Shown: positions 1 to 9,127, counted from the stretch's first letter. The stretch: DNA of 64,000 nucleotides from Actinomadura sp. NAK00032 (GCF_013364275.1 NZ_CP054932.1:6324001-6388000); one strand, 5' to 3'. Program-made: numbers and translations. Notes: generated by a model from the sequence alone, not told the origin.

Positions 1-876
1 CCCGCATCCCGGCAGCATCACCATCTCGCGCAGGTCGGGCACCGCCCGGGCTGACACCGGCTCGGCCGGCAGCATGCCGAGGGTCATGTCCCGGTCGCCG
101 ACGATGTAGAGCGCCGGGGCCCGCACCGGGACGCCGTGCCACGGGGCGGTGAGGGCCCAGTTCCGGTCGAGGTTGCGGTACCAGTTCAGCCCGCCGGTGA
201 AGCCCGCCTCCGCGAACTCGGTCACGTAGACGTCGATGTCCTCCTCGGTGAGCCAGGGGGGCAGCTTCTCCGGGTCCGGGCACAGGTCCAGGAAGCCGCC
301 GCCTTCGGGCACGACCATGGAACCGCCCTGCGGCCCGTCCCCGGACGGCGCGTACAGGACGCGGCGGAACGTGTCGTAGAGGTCGCGGGAGAGTTCGGCG
401 TCGGCGACGCCCGGCTTCTGGAAGTAGAGCATGTAGTACCCGTCCCCCAGGCCGACCCGCATGAGCGGGGTCATGGGGGCGGGCGTCCGGGGCAGGTAGG
501 GGATGCTCAGCCCGATCACGCCGCGCACGCGGTCGGGCCGGAGCAGCGCCGTGTGCCAGGCGACGCCGCCGCCCCAGTCGTGGCCGGCGACCACCGCGCG
601 CTCCTCGCCGAGCGCGTCGAGGATCCCGACGACGTCGCCGACCAGATGCATGATCGTGTAGTCCTCGACGTTCGCCGGCCGGTCGCTGCGCGCGTATCCG
701 CGTTGGTCGGGCGCGACCACGTGGTATCCCGCCCGCGCCAGCGCGGTCAGCTGGTGCCGCCACGAATACCAGCACTCCGGAAAACCGTGGATCAGCAGGA
801 CCAGCGGCCCGGTCCCCGCCTCCGCGATATGCAGCCGAATTCCGTTCACCCTGACAAAGCGATGGGTGATCTCCAC
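1..876 (-). CDS. Epoxide hydrolase (alpha/beta-hydrolase fold), C-terminus cut by window edge
   Basis: Would hydrolyse an epoxide to a vicinal diol through an alkyl-enzyme ester. Read on the minus strand, the 292 visible codons show the oxyanion-hole motif HGFPE (residues 30-34), the nucleophile Asp100 in GHDWGG, both lid tyrosine regions (YYMLYFQ and GLNWYRN) and an acid-containing strand (IVGDRD). The family is about 320-330 residues long, so roughly 30 residues are missing; the catalytic His should lie just beyond base 1. The GTG start at 876-874 is chosen because an AGGAGG sits 8 nt upstream and the protein begins in register with the family. The gene is divergent from the P450 at 1058. 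A role in opening an epoxide made by one of the cluster P450s is inference. The family call is firm; cluster membership is not. Confidence 0.88.
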   Translation of the reverse strand, partial: MEITHRFVRVNGIRLHIAEAGTGPLVLLIHGFPECWYSWRHQLTALARAGYHVVAPDQRGYARSDRPANVEDYTIMHLVGDVVGILDALGEERAVVAGHDWGGGVAWHTALLRPDRVRGVIGLSIPYLPRTPAPMTPLMRVGLGDGYYMLYFQKPGVADAELSRDLYDTFRRVLYAPSGDGPQGGSMVVPEGGGFLDLCPDPEKLPPWLTEEDIDVYVTEFAEAGFTGGLNWYRNLDRNWALTAPWHGVPVRAPALYIVGDRDMTLGMLPAEPVSARAVPDLREMVMLPGCG

Positions 877-1057
877 CGTGCCGCCCTCCTGGTCACTCGT
901 CGACTCCGCCGATTTACCACAGCGCGCTGAAGGACCACTCAAGGAGAAATGGGGCGGGCGTCCCGGTTCTCAGGAGAGCAATTTGGAAACTTCCCCCGCG
1001 GCTTCTCGGCAGCACACACTCACTGGAACAGCGGTAAGCGTCGAAAGGTGCCGTGAG
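877..1057. other. Divergent intergenic region, epoxide hydrolase / P450
   Basis: These 181 bp separate two divergent genes and should hold both promoters. Apart from the hydrolase RBS, I see no clear -35/-10 pair or inverted repeat. An AT-richer stretch around 975-992 is the likeliest place for promoter elements. Confidence 0.5.
885..890 (-). promoter_or_regulatory. Ribosome binding site of the epoxide hydrolase
   Basis: A perfect AGGAGG on the minus strand, 8 nt before the GTG start. It decides the start of this edge-truncated gene. Confidence 0.75.
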
Positions 1058-2251
1058 ATGACGCAGCAGGATGAGGGGATCTTCGCCGCGCGGCCGGACG
1101 GGTCGCCTCCGCCGGAGTTCGCCGAACGCAGGCGGGAGTCCCCGCTCGCGCCCGTCATGATGCCGAGCGGCGACGAGGCGGTGCTGGCCGTCCGCTACGC
1201 GGACGTGCACGCCGTGCTGACCAATCCCGCGTTCAGCCGGGCGGCGCTGCTCGCGCCGGACGCGCCGCGGATCCTGCCGGGCGAGGAGTTCGGCGAGGAC
1301 CCCAACGCGCTCACCAACATGGACCCGCCCCGGCACACCCGGATCCGCCGCATCCTGAGCGACATCTTCAGCCCGCGCCATGTCAAGACCTGGCATCCGA
1401 AGATCGTCGCGATCACCGAGCGGCTGACCGGCGACCTGGTCGCCGCGGGCCCCCCGGCCGACCTCATCGCGGCGTTCACGCTGCCGCTGCCGATCCAGAT
1501 CATGTGCGAGCTGCTCGGCGTCCCGCCGGCCGACCGGGAGCGGTTCCGGACCTGGACCGACATGATCATTTCGAGCACCGCGTTCACGGTGGAGGAGCGC
1601 GTCGCCGCGGCGACGGAGTTCTCCGGATACGTCCGCGACCTGATCGACGGGCGCCGCGGCCGGGACGGCGACGCGCTGATCGACGCGCTGATCAGCGCGC
1701 ATGACGAGGGGGAGCGGCTCAGCGAGGCGGAGCTGGTCCACCTGACGGTGATGCTGATCATGGCCGGGTACGAGACGACGGCGAGCGTGCTGGCGCGCGG
1801 CGTGCTGAGCCTGCTGACCACCGACCAGTACCGGGTGCTGCGCGACGAGCCGGAGATCATCCCGACCGCCGTGGAGGAGCTGCTCCGCTACGGGATGCCC
1901 GGCGACGGCGGGCTCCTGCGAATGGCGACCAAGGACGTGGAGCTGCCGTCGGGGACCGTGCGCGCGGGCCAGGCCGTCATGCCCTCGATGGCCTCGGCGA
2001 ACCGCGACCCGGAGGTCTTCGACGATCCGGAGCGCTTCGACGTGCGCCGCGGCCACTGCCCGCACCTGACGTTCGGCCAGGGAGCGCACTACTGCGCCGG
2101 AGCGAACCTCGCGCGGCACGAGCTGCAGGTGGCGCTGGAGACGCTGACGCGGGCGGTGCCGGACCTGCGCCTGGACGTCGCGCCGGACGAGGTCGAGTGG
2201 CGCAGCGGCCTGCTCCTGCGGGCCCCCCTGAGCCTGCCCGTGGCCTGGTGA
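1058..2251 (+). CDS. Cytochrome P450 paired with glycosyltransferase
   Basis: Predicted 397-residue soluble bacterial P450 (CYP105/107-like size). The I-helix motif AGYETT is at residues 236-241, ExxR occurs in EELLR, and the heme loop FGQGAHYCAG has its Cys ligand at 346, so it should bind heme and oxidise a C-H or C=C bond. The open frame continues upstream to 866, but ATG 1058 gives the normal N-terminus; the longer start would run into the hydrolase start region. It lies 17 nt upstream of a DesVII/EryCIII-like glycosyltransferase, the place where the heme-less helper proteins DesVIII/EryCII are found. Unlike those helpers, it keeps all catalytic motifs. It may be a true oxidase, a helper, or both; the sequence cannot decide. 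Confidence 0.92.
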   Translation: MTQQDEGIFAARPDGSPPPEFAERRRESPLAPVMMPSGDEAVLAVRYADVHAVLTNPAFSRAALLAPDAPRILPGEEFGEDPNALTNMDPPRHTRIRRILSDIFSPRHVKTWHPKIVAITERLTGDLVAAGPPADLIAAFTLPLPIQIMCELLGVPPADRERFRTWTDMIISSTAFTVEERVAAATEFSGYVRDLIDGRRGRDGDALIDALISAHDEGERLSEAELVHLTVMLIMAGYETTASVLARGVLSLLTTDQYRVLRDEPEIIPTAVEELLRYGMPGDGGLLRMATKDVELPSGTVRAGQAVMPSMASANRDPEVFDDPERFDVRRGHCPHLTFGQGAHYCAGANLARHELQVALETLTRAVPDLRLDVAPDEVEWRSGLLLRAPLSLPVAW

Positions 2252-2268
2252 CACCGAGGAGGACATCC

Positions 2269-3567
2269 ATGCGCGTGCTGTTCACGACGTTCGCGTCGGT
2301 GAGCCATCTGAACGGTCTCGTGTCGATGGCGTGGGCCCTGCGCGCCGCGGGCCACGAGGTCAGGGTCGCGAGCCAGCCGGACCTGGCCGACGCCATCACC
2401 GCCGCGGGGCTGACGGCGGTCCCGGTGGGCGAGCCGCTCCATCTGGAGGCCCGCATGCGGGAGATCGCCGCGAAGCTTGCGGCGCAGGGCCCGCGGGCGG
2501 GCGGTCCCGGCGGGGGCCCGCCGGACATGAGCGAGGTGCGGCCCGAGAAGCTCACCTGGGAGTCCATGGTGAAGGTCTTCGGGACGATGACCCCGGTCGT
2601 CTTCGCGAACGCCTCCCCCGCCGCCACGGTCGACGACCTCGTCGGGTTCTGCCGCGGCTGGCGGCCCGACCTGGTCGTCTGGGACACCTTCACGTTCGCC
2701 GGCTCGGTCGCCGCGCGGGCGTGCGGCGCGGCCCACGCGCGCATGATCCTCGGACTGGACATGCTGGGGAACATGCGGGCCCGCTTCGCCGAGGCCGGCG
2801 CGCGGCGCCCGGCCGGGGAGCGGACCGATCCGCTCCGCGACTGGCTCGACGGCCATCTCGCCCGCCACGGCGCCTCCTTCGCCGAGGACGCGGTGGTGGG
2901 GCACTGGACGATCGACCCGACGCCGCCATCGCTGAGGCTGCCGGTGCCCCTGCACTACGTGCCGGTGCGGCACATGCCGTACACGGGGAGGTCGTCCGTG
3001 CCCCGCTGGCTGCACGAACCGCCGCCGGAGAGCGGCCGCGTGTGCGTGCTCGGGGAACCGTCCCTCCAGCGGATGTGGGGCCCGGACGCGACCGCCGAGG
3101 GGCTCGTCTCGGCCGTCGCGGGGCTCGGCACCGAGGTCGTCGTGGTCCTGGACGCCGAGCAGCAGAAGGGCCTGGGCGAGCTGCCGGAGAACGTCCGGGT
3201 GGAGGACACCGCCCCCCTGGACGCGCTGCTGCCGACCTGCTCGGCCGTGGTGCACGCCGGCGGCCACGACGCGCTCGGGACCGCGTTCCTGCACGGCGTC
3301 CCGCAGCTCATCGTCCCCGAGGGGCAGTGGGACACGGTGCACAAGGCGCGCCTCGTCCAGGAGTACGGCGCCGGGCTGCACCTGCCGCCCATGGAGCGGT
3401 TCGACCCGCGGCTGCTGCGGGAGCGCGTGGCGCGGCTTCTGGCGGAGCCGTCGTTCGCCGAGTCCGCGCGGCGGCTGCGCGGGGAGGTGCTGGGCGCGCC
3501 CGCTCCGACCCGGGTCGTGCCGCTGCTCGAAGAGCTGACGGCCGAGCACCGCTCACCGGGCGCCTGA
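2269..3567 (+). CDS. Macrolide-type glycosyltransferase (DesVII/EryCIII-like, GT1 family)
   Basis: Predicted 432-residue GT-B enzyme transferring a nucleotide-activated (probably TDP-deoxy) sugar to the polyketide. The N-terminus MRVLFTTFASVSHLNGLV and the phrase RAAGHEVRVASQP are typical of the antibiotic glycosyltransferases that work with a P450-like helper. The C-terminal donor-site region has HAGGHDALGTA and GVPQLIVPEGQWD. Start ATG 2269 follows a GAGGAGG; the frame is open further upstream inside the P450 gene, but that is not a plausible start. The gene is probably co-transcribed with the P450. Its last 15 nt overlap convergently with the regulator gene. No sugar biosynthesis genes are in the window, so the sugar is unknown. 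Confidence 0.92.
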   Translation: MRVLFTTFASVSHLNGLVSMAWALRAAGHEVRVASQPDLADAITAAGLTAVPVGEPLHLEARMREIAAKLAAQGPRAGGPGGGPPDMSEVRPEKLTWESMVKVFGTMTPVVFANASPAATVDDLVGFCRGWRPDLVVWDTFTFAGSVAARACGAAHARMILGLDMLGNMRARFAEAGARRPAGERTDPLRDWLDGHLARHGASFAEDAVVGHWTIDPTPPSLRLPVPLHYVPVRHMPYTGRSSVPRWLHEPPPESGRVCVLGEPSLQRMWGPDATAEGLVSAVAGLGTEVVVVLDAEQQKGLGELPENVRVEDTAPLDALLPTCSAVVHAGGHDALGTAFLHGVPQLIVPEGQWDTVHKARLVQEYGAGLHLPPMERFDPRLLRERVARLLAEPSFAESARRLRGEVLGAPAPTRVVPLLEELTAEHRSPGA

Positions 3568-6500
3568 CGCGCGCTCCGGGAGCAGGCACGACGTGTCGAG
3601 CAGCGCGAGCGCGCCCGGCTGCTCGAGGGCGGCGCCCTTGCCGTAGGCGGTGTCGAACGCGTCCGCGCCCAGGGCGTCGCGGAGCTTGTCGGCGAGGCGG
3701 GCGTCGTCGCGGCCGAAGGAGCCCGGGGCCCCGTGCAGGACGTGGCACGCGCCGAGGATCTCGGCGGCCTGCTCGGGCCTGCCCCGCCTCAGCTGCAGCC
3801 GGGCGATGCCGATGCCGACGGCGGCGACCAGCGGCAGGTCGGCCACGTCGCGGGCGAGCCGGAGCGCCTCGGCGAGGTAGCGCTGCGCGCCCGCCAGGTC
3901 GCCGGTGGCGGCGGCCACCCTGCCGCAGACCGACTCCAGCATCGCGACCATCAGGGTGTCCTTGCTCGGCGCGAGGTCGAGGCTCCGGGCCGCCACGGCG
4001 AGGTGCCGCTGGGCGTCGGCCAGGTCGCCGACGTCCAGCGCGAGGTCGCACAGCGACTTGCGGATGAGGGCCGTGGCGCGGGCCGACAGGCGCAGGTTGC
4101 GGCCCTCGGCCGCTTCGAGCAGGTCGGCGCGGGCACGTTCCAGGTCCCCGGTCTGGATGCGCGCCTCCGCGAGCCAGATCCGCTGCTGGAACGCCTCGTC
4201 GGCGGTGCCGAGCTCGCGCATCAGCCGGATCGACTCCTCCAGGACCCGGACGGCCTCCCCGCCGGCGCCCAGCGCGGTCTGGGACCCGCCCAGGAAGGTC
4301 AGCGCCATCGCCAGCCCCCAGCGCTCGCCCACGACCCGGAACTTCTCGACGGCCGTCTCGAGCTCCCGGCGCATCCCCTCCATGTCGCCGCTGTTGGCGA
4401 GCAGGAACGACCGCACGAGGCGCGCCATGGCGCCGGTCCAGGGGTCGAGCGACCGGTCGGGCTCGGCGGTGACGGCGAGCCCGCCGCCGAGGTCGTTGTC
4501 GAGCAGCGCCAGCAGGACCTCGGCGAGGACGAGCATCGGGTGGCCGTCGGCGCGGCGCGCCTCGCGGATCCGCCGGCGCATCGCGTCGGTGACGAACTGG
4601 GGCCTGCGGGGGCCTTCGGAGAGGACCAGGTTGAACAGGTGCAGGGCCACGGCGGTCGCCCAGGCGACCTCCGGCGCCTCGCCGGGGACGTCCAGGGCCC
4701 GGCGCAGCCGGCGGCTCGCCTCGGCGTGGTCGCCCTGCACGGTCCAGAAGAACCCGAGCGCGGCGGCGAGCCGCACGGCCGTCGCCGCGTCGCCGCTCTC
4801 GCACGCGAAGTTGAGGGCGGCGATCAGGTTGTCGTGCTCCGCGGTGAGCGCGGAGAGCCACCGCGGCTGGTCGCGGCCGCGCAGGTGGGGCTCGGCCCGC
4901 TCGGCGAACTCCAGGAAGAACGCCGCGTGCGCGGCCCTGGCCTCGTCGCGCTCCCCGGCCTTCTCCAGTCGTTCGAGCCCGTACTCGCGGATGGTCTCCA
5001 GCATCCGGTAGCGGGCGTCGTGCCCGTCCACCACCTGGAGCAGCGACTTGTCGACCAGGGCGTGCAGCGCGTCGAGGACGTGCCCGGGCGGCGCGGCGAC
5101 GCGGTCGGCTCCGGCGGGGGTGATCGTGGCGGGGAACACCGCGAGCCGCTGGAAGAACCGGCGCTCCTCGGCGTCGAGCAGCTCCCAGCTCCAGTCGACG
5201 ACGGCGCGGAGCGTCTGGTGCCGGGGCAGCGCCGTCCTGCTGCCCCCGGTCAGCAGCAGGAACCGCTCGTCCAGGCGCCGGGCCAGCTCCCCGAGCGGCA
5301 GCGCGCGCAGGCGGGCGGCGGCGAGCTCCATGGCGAGCGGCAGCCCGTCCAGCCGCCGGCAGATCTCGGCGACGGTCTCCACCACGTCCGCGCCGACGGC
5401 CAGATCCGGACGCACCGCCGCGACCCGGTCGAGGAAGAGGCGTATCGACGGGGTCTCCAGCAACGCGGCCGTCGGGGCGCCGGGCTCGGGCACCAGCAGC
5501 GGGTTCACGGGGCACAGCATCTCCCCGCCGATGCCGAGCGGCTCGCGGCTCGTCGCCAGGACGCGCAGGCTGGGGCAGCGGCCGAGCAGGTCCTCCACCA
5601 GCCGCGCGACCGCGTCGATGAGGTGCTCGCAGTTGTCGAGGACGAGCATCGCCTCGGCGTCGGACAGGACGTCGGCCAGGCGGGTGACGGCGTCGCGCGG
5701 CCCCTCCGCGCCGTCGAGCATCCCCTCGCGCAGGCCGAGGACCCCGATGACGGCGCCGGGCACGTCCCGCGGGTCGTCGAGCTTGGCGAGCTCCACCAGC
5801 CAGACCCCGTCGGCGTAGCCGTCGGCGACCCGGCCGGCGAAGGTGGTCGCGAGGCGGGTCTTGCCCGCCCCGCCGGGACCGGTGAGCGTCACCAGGCGGC
5901 CCTCGGTGAGGTCGGCCGCGATCTGGCCGAGCTCCTTCTCCCGGCCGACGAAGCTCGTCAGGCCCTTCCACAGGCTCGTGCGCGACCCGGCGGCGCGGCC
6001 GGGCCACTCGGCGGGCTGCTCGCGGTCGGCGCCGCCGCGCAGTGCCGACAGGTGGATGTCCTGCAGCCCCTGCCCGGGGTCGGTGCCCAGCTCGTTGGCG
6101 AGGAAGCCGCGGAACTCCTCGTAGGCGGCGAGCGCCTCGGCCCGCCGGCCGGAGTCGCGCAGCGCCCTGATGTGCAGGCCGCGCAGGCGTTCCCGCAGGG
6201 GGTGGGCCGCGATGAGCTCGCCCAGCTCGGCGACGACGTCGGTGCCGCCCGTCCCGCTCAGCAGCCCGGCGTCGACCCGGTCCTCGATCGCGGCGAGCCG
6301 CAGCTCCCGCAGCCGCCCCGCGGCCGCCTCGACGTACGGGGTCTGCGCCGTCCCCGACAGCGGCTCGCCCCGCCACAGCGCGAGCGCCTCCCGCAGGTGC
6401 GACGCGGCGGCCGCGGCCCGGCCCTCCGCCAGGGCGCGCCGCCCCTCGAGCGCGAGCCGCTCGAAGCGGAGCGCGTCGACGGCGTCGACGGGGACGTCCA

Positions 6501-6762
6501 GGCAGTAGCCGCCCTGGCTCCAGCGCAGCTCGGAGGCGCCCTTCAGCGCCCGGCGCAGCCGCGACACCAGCGTGTGCAGGGCGTTCACCGGGTCCGAGGG
6601 CACATCGGTCCACCAGATCGCCTCGGCGAGCGACTCCACCGTCACCACCCGCCCGGCCTCCAGCGCCAGCCGGACCAGCACGGCACGCAGACGGGAGCCT
6701 CCGACCTGAGTCCTCTCCTCGTCGATCACCACTTCGAGTGTCCCCAGGATGCCCACGCGCAT
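3553..6762 (-). CDS. SARP/AfsR-family pathway regulator with NB-ARC and TPR-like region
   Basis: Predicted 1069-residue transcriptional activator. Residues 1-95 form the OmpR-type winged-helix DNA-binding domain (MRVGILGTLEV, then LHTLVSRLRRALKG). Residues about 97-245 are the bacterial transcriptional activation domain. A P-loop GPGGAGKT lies at 295-302, followed by NB-ARC-like sequence (VLDNCEHL, ATSREPLG). The remaining ~500 residues are Ala/Leu/Arg-rich helical repeats of TPR type. This is the large AfsR-like layout, not the small ActII-ORF4 type, and no C-terminal LuxR helix-turn-helix was seen. It is transcribed away from the P450 at 6961 and overlaps the glycosyltransferase end by 15 nt. 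It most likely activates this cluster; ATP-dependent control is known for the family and inferred here. Confidence 0.93.
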   Translation of the reverse strand: MRVGILGTLEVVIDEERTQVGGSRLRAVLVRLALEAGRVVTVESLAEAIWWTDVPSDPVNALHTLVSRLRRALKGASELRWSQGGYCLDVPVDAVDALRFERLALEGRRALAEGRAAAAASHLREALALWRGEPLSGTAQTPYVEAAAGRLRELRLAAIEDRVDAGLLSGTGGTDVVAELGELIAAHPLRERLRGLHIRALRDSGRRAEALAAYEEFRGFLANELGTDPGQGLQDIHLSALRGGADREQPAEWPGRAAGSRTSLWKGLTSFVGREKELGQIAADLTEGRLVTLTGPGGAGKTRLATTFAGRVADGYADGVWLVELAKLDDPRDVPGAVIGVLGLREGMLDGAEGPRDAVTRLADVLSDAEAMLVLDNCEHLIDAVARLVEDLLGRCPSLRVLATSREPLGIGGEMLCPVNPLLVPEPGAPTAALLETPSIRLFLDRVAAVRPDLAVGADVVETVAEICRRLDGLPLAMELAAARLRALPLGELARRLDERFLLLTGGSRTALPRHQTLRAVVDWSWELLDAEERRFFQRLAVFPATITPAGADRVAAPPGHVLDALHALVDKSLLQVVDGHDARYRMLETIREYGLERLEKAGERDEARAAHAAFFLEFAERAEPHLRGRDQPRWLSALTAEHDNLIAALNFACESGDAATAVRLAAALGFFWTVQGDHAEASRRLRRALDVPGEAPEVAWATAVALHLFNLVLSEGPRRPQFVTDAMRRRIREARRADGHPMLVLAEVLLALLDNDLGGGLAVTAEPDRSLDPWTGAMARLVRSFLLANSGDMEGMRRELETAVEKFRVVGERWGLAMALTFLGGSQTALGAGGEAVRVLEESIRLMRELGTADEAFQQRIWLAEARIQTGDLERARADLLEAAEGRNLRLSARATALIRKSLCDLALDVGDLADAQRHLAVAARSLDLAPSKDTLMVAMLESVCGRVAAATGDLAGAQRYLAEALRLARDVADLPLVAAVGIGIARLQLRRGRPEQAAEILGACHVLHGAPGSFGRDDARLADKLRDALGADAFDTAYGKGAALEQPGALALLDTSCLLPERASGAR

Positions 6763-6960
6763 GGTCGACAGTCTGCCATCGGCGGCGGGGGCTGCCCAGT
6801 TTCGGCATGCGTTACCGGCTCTTCAGTACTTGTCGTCAGGAGCCGAGCAATCAAGGCGAAGACAACACCGAAAGCTCGCCGCATTCTCTTCATATCCGGC
6901 ACAGAGATGTCTCGCATCAGAACGCTGTGGGCCGACCGCGCTCGCTGGGAAGGATCATCG
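6763..6960. other. Divergent promoter region, SARP regulator / P450
   Basis: These 198 bp separate the regulator start (6762, minus) from the P450 start (6961, plus). The region contains the shared element described at 6800-6888 and a TCGACAG next to the regulator start (6765-6771), a heptamer also found at 9398-9404. A GGGAAGGA ribosome site at 6947-6954 fixes the P450 start. Confidence 0.6.
6800..6888 (+). promoter_or_regulatory. Shared promoter element, copy A
   Basis: Three blocks recur in the same order at 9283-9399: TTTCGGCATGC (6800-6810), GCAATCNNGGCGAAGACAA (6847-6865, two mismatches in 19) and CGCCGCAYTCTC (6877-6888). The last two keep almost the same spacing in both copies (30 and 31 nt between their starts). 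A TTGTC at 6830-6834 faces the GACAA at 6861-6865 as a widely spaced inverted repeat, also present in copy B. It is a candidate activator site and core promoter for the P450-methyltransferase unit; the cluster SARP as binding partner is inference. Confidence 0.5.
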
Positions 6961-8214
6961 ATGACCGACGCTCCCCCCGAGGCCCCGACGACGGTGGCCC
7001 GCACGGACCCCGCGGCCGAACGGCTGTTCCAGCAGATCATGATGGACCCGGTGAACGAGGACCCGTACGCCGGATACCACGAGCTGCGCGGCCGGGCCCC
7101 CGCCCTGATCACCTCCGACGGCACCCTGGTGCTGACCCGGCACGCCGACTGCGACGCGGCCCTGCGGCACCGGTCGCTGGGCAAGGGCAACGAGATCCAG
7201 GGGTTCCGGCTCAGGCCCATCCCGGAGGACCGCCTGCGCGAGCTGATGGACCGGCTGGAGCGCAGCATGTCGTTCGCGAACCCGCCCGACCACAGTCGGC
7301 TGCGGCGCGTGGTCAGCTCCGCGTTCACCGGACGCCACATCGAGAACCTGCGGCCCGCGGTGACCGCGCGCGTCGACGCGCTGCTCGACGGCCTCGCCGC
7401 CGAGCCCGGCGCCGACTTCATGGCGGGCTTCGCGCAGCGGCTCCCGGCCGGGGTCGTCGGGGACCTGCTCGGCGTCCCCGAGCGGGACCGGTCCGGGTTC
7501 GGCGCGAAGGTGGCCGCGCTCGCCGCCATGGTGGAGCCGACCGCCGACGCGGACACGCTCGGCCGCGCCATCACCGCCGAGTCGCAGCTCGCCGCGTACT
7601 TCACCGAGCTGCTCGCCCACAAGCGCGACCACCCCGCGGACGACCTGCTCAGCCGCCTGGTCGGGGCCCGCGCCCAGGAGAGCCTCGACGAGGCCGAGAC
7701 GGTGGCGACCGCGCTGCTCCTGCTGGGCGCCGGGATCGAGACCACCGGCCACCTGCTCGCCAACACCCTGCACACCCTGCTCGGCCACCCGGCCGCGCTG
7801 GACGCGCTGCGCGCCGACCCCGCCCTGATCCCCGGCGCGGTCGAGGAGGTCCTCCGGTACGACTCCCCCGTCCAGTTCGACGCCCGGACCGTCCTGGAAC
7901 CGGTCTCCTTCGCGGGCGCCGAACTCCGGCCCGGCCAGACCGTGACCATCATGCTCGCCGCCGGCAACTACGACCCCGCGCGGTTCGACGATCCCGACAC
8001 CTTCGACATCCGCCGCACCGACAACGCCCACCTGTCGTTCGCGGCCGGGATCCACTTCTGCCTCGGCGCCGGGCTGGCGCGCCTGGAAGTCCAGGTCTTC
8101 CTGGAGCGGCTCCTCTCGCGCCACCCCTCCGTCGCCCTGGCCGACGCGCCGCGGCGCCGCCCCGGCCTCGGCCTGCGGGGGTTCGAGCGGATCCCCGTCA
8201 CCCTCGGGCCGTAA
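6961..8214 (+). CDS. Cytochrome P450 monooxygenase
   Basis: Predicted 417-residue P450. The I-helix motif GAGIETT ends with Thr262, ExxR is in EEVLRY, and the heme loop SFAAGIHFCLGAGLAR carries the Cys ligand at 367 (the first Gly of the usual FGxGxHxCLG is Ala, a common variant). Start ATG 6961 has GGGAAGGA 6 nt upstream. The gene is divergent from the SARP regulator and 79 nt upstream of the methyltransferase, so the two probably form one transcript. Likely role: hydroxylation or epoxidation of the polyene chain, creating a handle for methylation or glycosylation. The position of attack cannot be read from sequence. Confidence 0.94.
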   Translation: MTDAPPEAPTTVARTDPAAERLFQQIMMDPVNEDPYAGYHELRGRAPALITSDGTLVLTRHADCDAALRHRSLGKGNEIQGFRLRPIPEDRLRELMDRLERSMSFANPPDHSRLRRVVSSAFTGRHIENLRPAVTARVDALLDGLAAEPGADFMAGFAQRLPAGVVGDLLGVPERDRSGFGAKVAALAAMVEPTADADTLGRAITAESQLAAYFTELLAHKRDHPADDLLSRLVGARAQESLDEAETVATALLLLGAGIETTGHLLANTLHTLLGHPAALDALRADPALIPGAVEEVLRYDSPVQFDARTVLEPVSFAGAELRPGQTVTIMLAAGNYDPARFDDPDTFDIRRTDNAHLSFAAGIHFCLGAGLARLEVQVFLERLLSRHPSVALADAPRRRPGLGLRGFERIPVTLGP

Positions 8215-8293
8215 CGGCCCGGACCGCCGCCACGAGCGCCGCACGGCCGTCCGGCGTTCGCCATCACCTGCCGACCATCCGAAGGAGCGTCCA

Positions 8294-9127
8294 ATGGGGA
8301 CGAAAGTCAACGCCGCCATGGCAGATCACTGGAACGGTGACGAAGGCGTGTTCTGGGCCGAGGAGCACGAACGCTGGGATCACCTCAACAGCGCGTTCAA
8401 CGACCACATGTTCACCAAGGCCGCGATCACCCCCGGCGACCGGGTGCTCGACATCGGCTGCGGCAACGGGCAGACCAGCCGGCTCGCCGCGCGGCGCGCG
8501 TTCAAGGGCCACGCCGTGGGCTTCGACATCTCCGCCCCGATGCTGGAGCGTGCGCGCGCCCTCGCGGCGGCCGAGGGCGTGTCCAACGTCGAGTTCGCCG
8601 AGGGCGACGCGCAGGTCCACCCGTTCGCCGAGCGGGACTTCGACGTCGTCATCAGCAGGTTCGGGCTGACGTTCTTCGACGACCCGCACGCCGCGATGGT
8701 CAACATCGCGCGCACCATGCGGCCCGGGGGCCGGCTGTCGGCCATCGTGCACGGCGACGTCACGCAGACCGACTGGCCGCTGGTCTTCGGCGCCATCCAG
8801 GAGCAGCTCGCGCTGCCCTGGGTCAAGGAGCCCAAGGAGAACCCCATGGCCGACCCGGAGCGCATGGGCGGCATCATGGCGGACGCGGGGTTCACCGACG
8901 TGGCGTTCCCCCACGTCATCGAGTCCAGGTCGTGGGGCAAGGACGCCGAGGACGTCGCCGGGTTCCTGCTGAACTGGACGCCGATGCGCATCAGCCTCTC
9001 CCAGGTGAGCGAGGAGGCGGCCGGCCGCGCCCGGCAGGCGTGCATCGACGCGCTGCGCCCCTTCGAGACCGCCGACGGCGTCGTCATGCGGACCCCCGCC
9101 TGGGTCCTCAGCGGCACCCTTCCCTAG
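8294..9127 (+). CDS. SAM-dependent methyltransferase (class I)
   Basis: Predicted 277-residue small-molecule methyltransferase. The SAM-binding motif I VLDIGCGNG lies at residues 51-59, followed by the acidic loop GFDIS, the motif FAEGDAQ and the post-motif ARTMRPGGRLS. The N-terminal WNGDEGVFWAEEHERWD segment is typical of UbiE/antibiotic O- and N-methyltransferases. GAAGGAG precedes ATG 8294. It probably methylates a hydroxyl on the polyketide or on a sugar; a free amino group is also possible. A GC-rich stem-loop follows the stop and may end the transcript. Confidence 0.88.
   Translation: MGTKVNAAMADHWNGDEGVFWAEEHERWDHLNSAFNDHMFTKAAITPGDRVLDIGCGNGQTSRLAARRAFKGHAVGFDISAPMLERARALAAAEGVSNVEFAEGDAQVHPFAERDFDVVISRFGLTFFDDPHAAMVNIARTMRPGGRLSAIVHGDVTQTDWPLVFGAIQEQLALPWVKEPKENPMADPERMGGIMADAGFTDVAFPHVIESRSWGKDAEDVAGFLLNWTPMRISLSQVSEEAAGRARQACIDALRPFETADGVVMRTPAWVLSGTLP

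Noticed and set aside
136..930. Plus-strand open frame at the left edge
   Set aside because: It is the antisense shadow of the epoxide hydrolase. Its translation is Arg/Gly/Pro/Val-rich without any domain, while the minus strand shows HGFPE and GHDWGG.
978..1007. Possible third copy of the shared promoter element before the first P450
   Set aside because: GCAAT and a CGCGGCTTCTC-like block occur, but the spacing is 11 nt shorter and the GGCGAAGACAA core is missing.
866..1057. Upstream extension of the first P450
   Set aside because: The added residues have no P450 character, would reach into the hydrolase start, and ATG 1058 gives a normal family length.
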